The position numbers were made by a program, and so were the translations under genes. A stretch of DNA of 64,000 nt from Pontibacter russatus (GTDB taxonomy: Bacteria > Bacteroidota > Bacteroidia > Cytophagales > Hymenobacteraceae). The DNA lies in contig NZ_CP047984.1 of the NCBI RefSeq assembly GCF_009931655.1, positions 372,001-436,000 on the forward strand, written 5' to 3'. Positions 62,400 through 64,000 of this stretch are shown here, piece by piece; the first letter of the stretch is position 1; each line of letters starts with the position of its first letter. The notes under the pieces are model-generated. The model searched no databases. It saw only the letters and a program-made list of their open reading frames with translations, and was not told where the DNA came from.

Positions 62400-64000
62400 A
62401 TGAAAACAGCCGCTGCGAAAACCGAATCAGCTACTACCGGCAGGTCAGCAGCTCCTTTCTTCCGGAAAGGAGGCAGGGACGGCCTACATGCTGCCTCCGA
62501 TACGCCATTCTTCCACCACCAGCCCATACAACCCAAACTCACCATCGGCCAACCAAACGACAAGTATGAAAAAGAAGCCGATGCGATGGCCGACCAGGTG
62601 GTACGGCGGCTTACGGAAAATAATTATACTACTGAGCAAACGGTACTGAAAACTCCCCCTGCAGTACACCGCAAACCTATACTTGAGGCCATATCCTACC
62701 CGGCTATCCAGCCTATAGCAAGCCACACCGCCGTTCAGCAGAAGTGCGCTGCCTGCGAACAGGAAGATAAACTACAAAAAAAAGAAGAACCCGGGGAAGA
62801 GGAGCATTTTCAACTGAAGGCCATCGTAGGAAGCGGAATGCCTCCTAATGATGATACGGTACAGCGCGCCTGTGCCAAGTGCGGGGCCGAAGAACAGAAG
62901 CTCCACACCAAACCCGACACAAGTTCTACTCTTGGCTCCCCTGACTTGGAATCCCGCCTCCATGCGTCGAAAGGTAGCGGCTCTCCCTTGCCAGAGAGTA
63001 CCCGTGCGCAAATGGAAAGTTCATTTGGAACAGACTTCTCAGGGGTCCGGGTGCATACCGACAGCGCGGCAGTACAGATGAATAAGGAGTTAAGGGCACA
63101 GGCATTTACACATGGCTCAGACATTTACTTCAATGCCGGAAAGTTTAACCCCGACCACACGAACGGTCAAAAACTCCTGGCGCATGAGTTGACACATACC
63201 GTGCAGCAAAATGGAGGAACAGGACCATCCCGACGCAAAATTCAGCTATGGCCTGATTGGGTCAGTGATGCTGCCGATTGGGTAAGCGATACGGCTTCAG
63301 ATGCTGCAGGCAGCGTGGTGGAAGGTGCACAATGGGTAGGCGGTCAGGTTGAAGATGGCGCACGTTGGGTGGGCGGTAAGGTGGCAGCCGGTGCAGAATG
63401 GGCGGAGGAACAAATCAGTGCTGCCGCACGATGGATTGTTGGCCAAATCCGGCGGGCAATTGACGCTGGGAAGAACTACCTGGATGAAAAATGGGAAAGC
63501 GTTAAGGAATTTGGGCGCACTTGCTTTGATGATATAAAAAACGGATTTGGCAATTTGATCCATTTCGTCACTACCCCATTATCCAGCGTTATGTCAGCAT
63601 TATCAGCGATGAATGCTGACCTCTTTGGAAGTGTGTGGGAGATGGTAAAAACAGGTGCGAATGCCTTATGGACAGGCATCAACTCTGTGATAGACGGCAT
63701 AATGCAGTTCGGGAAAGGAATCTGGAATACCGTTTCGGGATTCATGAACAGCATTTTTGAGACCATAGCAGGACTTTTTGACAATGCCGCATTTGACCTG
63801 TTGCCAGATGGGATAAAAGAAGAAGTTCGTTCGGTCTTTAACACGCTGCGGTCTTTATGGAATCAGGTCTCTTCCTTCTGGACGGATCTATGGCAGCGTC
63901 TGACGAGCACTGTTACAAATATTCTGGCTGCTGTACAATCTTTTGCAGACAGGATCATCAACTTTGGTATAGGCTCCGTCATTTCGATGGTACGGAATCT
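62400..64000 (+). CDS. DUF4157 eCIS effector-like protein, 3' truncated by the window
   Basis: The open frame from ATG 62400 runs without a stop to the window end (533 codons seen). The N terminus carries the DUF4157-associated motif KLTIGQPNDKYEKEADAMAD (46-65), then two CxxC pairs (C116/C119 and C158/C161). The DUF4157 domain (about 197-270) has FGTDFSGVRVHTDSAA, IYFNAGKFNP and the metallopeptidase-like H262-E-L-T-H266. DUF4157 marks cargo proteins in eCIS loci. From 312 an 11-residue repeat begins with Trp at 312, 323, 334 and 345 (WVGG, WVGG, WAEE, WIVG), followed by long amphipathic helices. The C-terminal toxin part is out of view. Start supported by the family-like opening. Confidence 0.88.
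   Translation, partial: MKTAAAKTESATTGRSAAPFFRKGGRDGLHAASDTPFFHHQPIQPKLTIGQPNDKYEKEADAMADQVVRRLTENNYTTEQTVLKTPPAVHRKPILEAISYPAIQPIASHTAVQQKCAACEQEDKLQKKEEPGEEEHFQLKAIVGSGMPPNDDTVQRACAKCGAEEQKLHTKPDTSSTLGSPDLESRLHASKGSGSPLPESTRAQMESSFGTDFSGVRVHTDSAAVQMNKELRAQAFTHGSDIYFNAGKFNPDHTNGQKLLAHELTHTVQQNGGTGPSRRKIQLWPDWVSDAADWVSDTASDAAGSVVEGAQWVGGQVEDGARWVGGKVAAGAEWAEEQISAAARWIVGQIRRAIDAGKNYLDEKWESVKEFGRTCFDDIKNGFGNLIHFVTTPLSSVMSALSAMNADLFGSVWEMVKTGANALWTGINSVIDGIMQFGKGIWNTVSGFMNSIFETIAGLFDNAAFDLLPDGIKEEVRSVFNTLRSLWNQVSSFWTDLWQRLTSTVTNILAAVQSFADRIINFGIGSVISMVRN

Noticed and set aside
1..64000. CRISPR arrays, tRNA and rRNA genes
   Set aside because: No regular repeat-spacer array, no tRNA cloverleaf and no rRNA-like conserved stretch was recognised by reading; a tRNAscan or Infernal run would be decisive.

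Overview
The window looks like a chromosomal segment of a GC-rich member of the Bacteroidota, most likely the Hymenobacteraceae/Cytophagales (Pontibacter- or Hymenobacter-like). The clues are a Reg_prop two-component sensor, a GH140-type DUF4038 glycosidase, a CE15 esterase, a HipA-like kinase/DUF3037 pair, a Bacteroidota-type contractile injection locus, genes without obvious Shine-Dalgarno sites, and an AT-rich TATATA word scattered through otherwise GC-rich DNA. The genus assignment is inference.

Left part (1-36.6 kb): small metabolic, sensory and repair-related units on both strands. In order: a 5'-truncated HD/Pycsar-effector-like membrane protein; a GreA/GreB-family factor; an orphan TcmP-like protein; a large Reg_prop histidine kinase; a secreted unknown; a PagL-like outer-membrane acyl hydrolase; a GH5-like glycosidase; a DinB-family protein; a divergent sulfotransferase/APS-kinase pair; a GH140-like apiosidase; a kinase-less phytochrome followed by a CheB-CheR-PAS-histidine kinase fusion; a methyltransferase; a small STAS-like unknown; a haloalkane-dehalogenase-like hydrolase; a small membrane protein; the HipA_2/DUF3037 pair; XdhC; MsrA; TSUP-MoaD-MoaE; a P-type Ca2+ ATPase; CorA; a CE15 esterase; an IS256-type remnant; and a phosphotriesterase-like lipoprotein. 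Several intergenic regions carry hairpins or dispersed repeats.

Middle (36.6-38.8 kb): a umuDC-type error-prone polymerase operon. Its genes overlap by a GTGA junction, and a perfect 17-nt palindrome lies just upstream, a good candidate for an SOS operator.

Right part (39.0-64.0 kb): a long co-oriented extracellular contractile injection system (eCIS, phage-tail-like) locus. The order is DUF4255 (Pvc16/Afp16-like cap), an uncharacterised 423-aa protein, sheath, two cysteine-rich uncharacterised proteins, two tube proteins, a 56-aa DUF5908 protein, a LysM tube-baseplate adaptor, a VgrG-like spike, PAAR tip, gp25 wedge, a 1523-aa baseplate J-like protein, a 2179-aa baseplate-associated protein, the tape measure, a 148-aa unknown, and a DUF4157 effector-like protein cut by the window end. 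These should build a sheath, tube, spike and baseplate particle loaded with toxin. The AAA+ ATPase usual for such loci is not in the window. The most unusual parts are the 2179-aa protein, with about a dozen degenerate repeats and a cysteine-dense C-terminal third, the two cysteine-rich proteins between sheath and tube, and the 11-residue tryptophan repeats of the effector.
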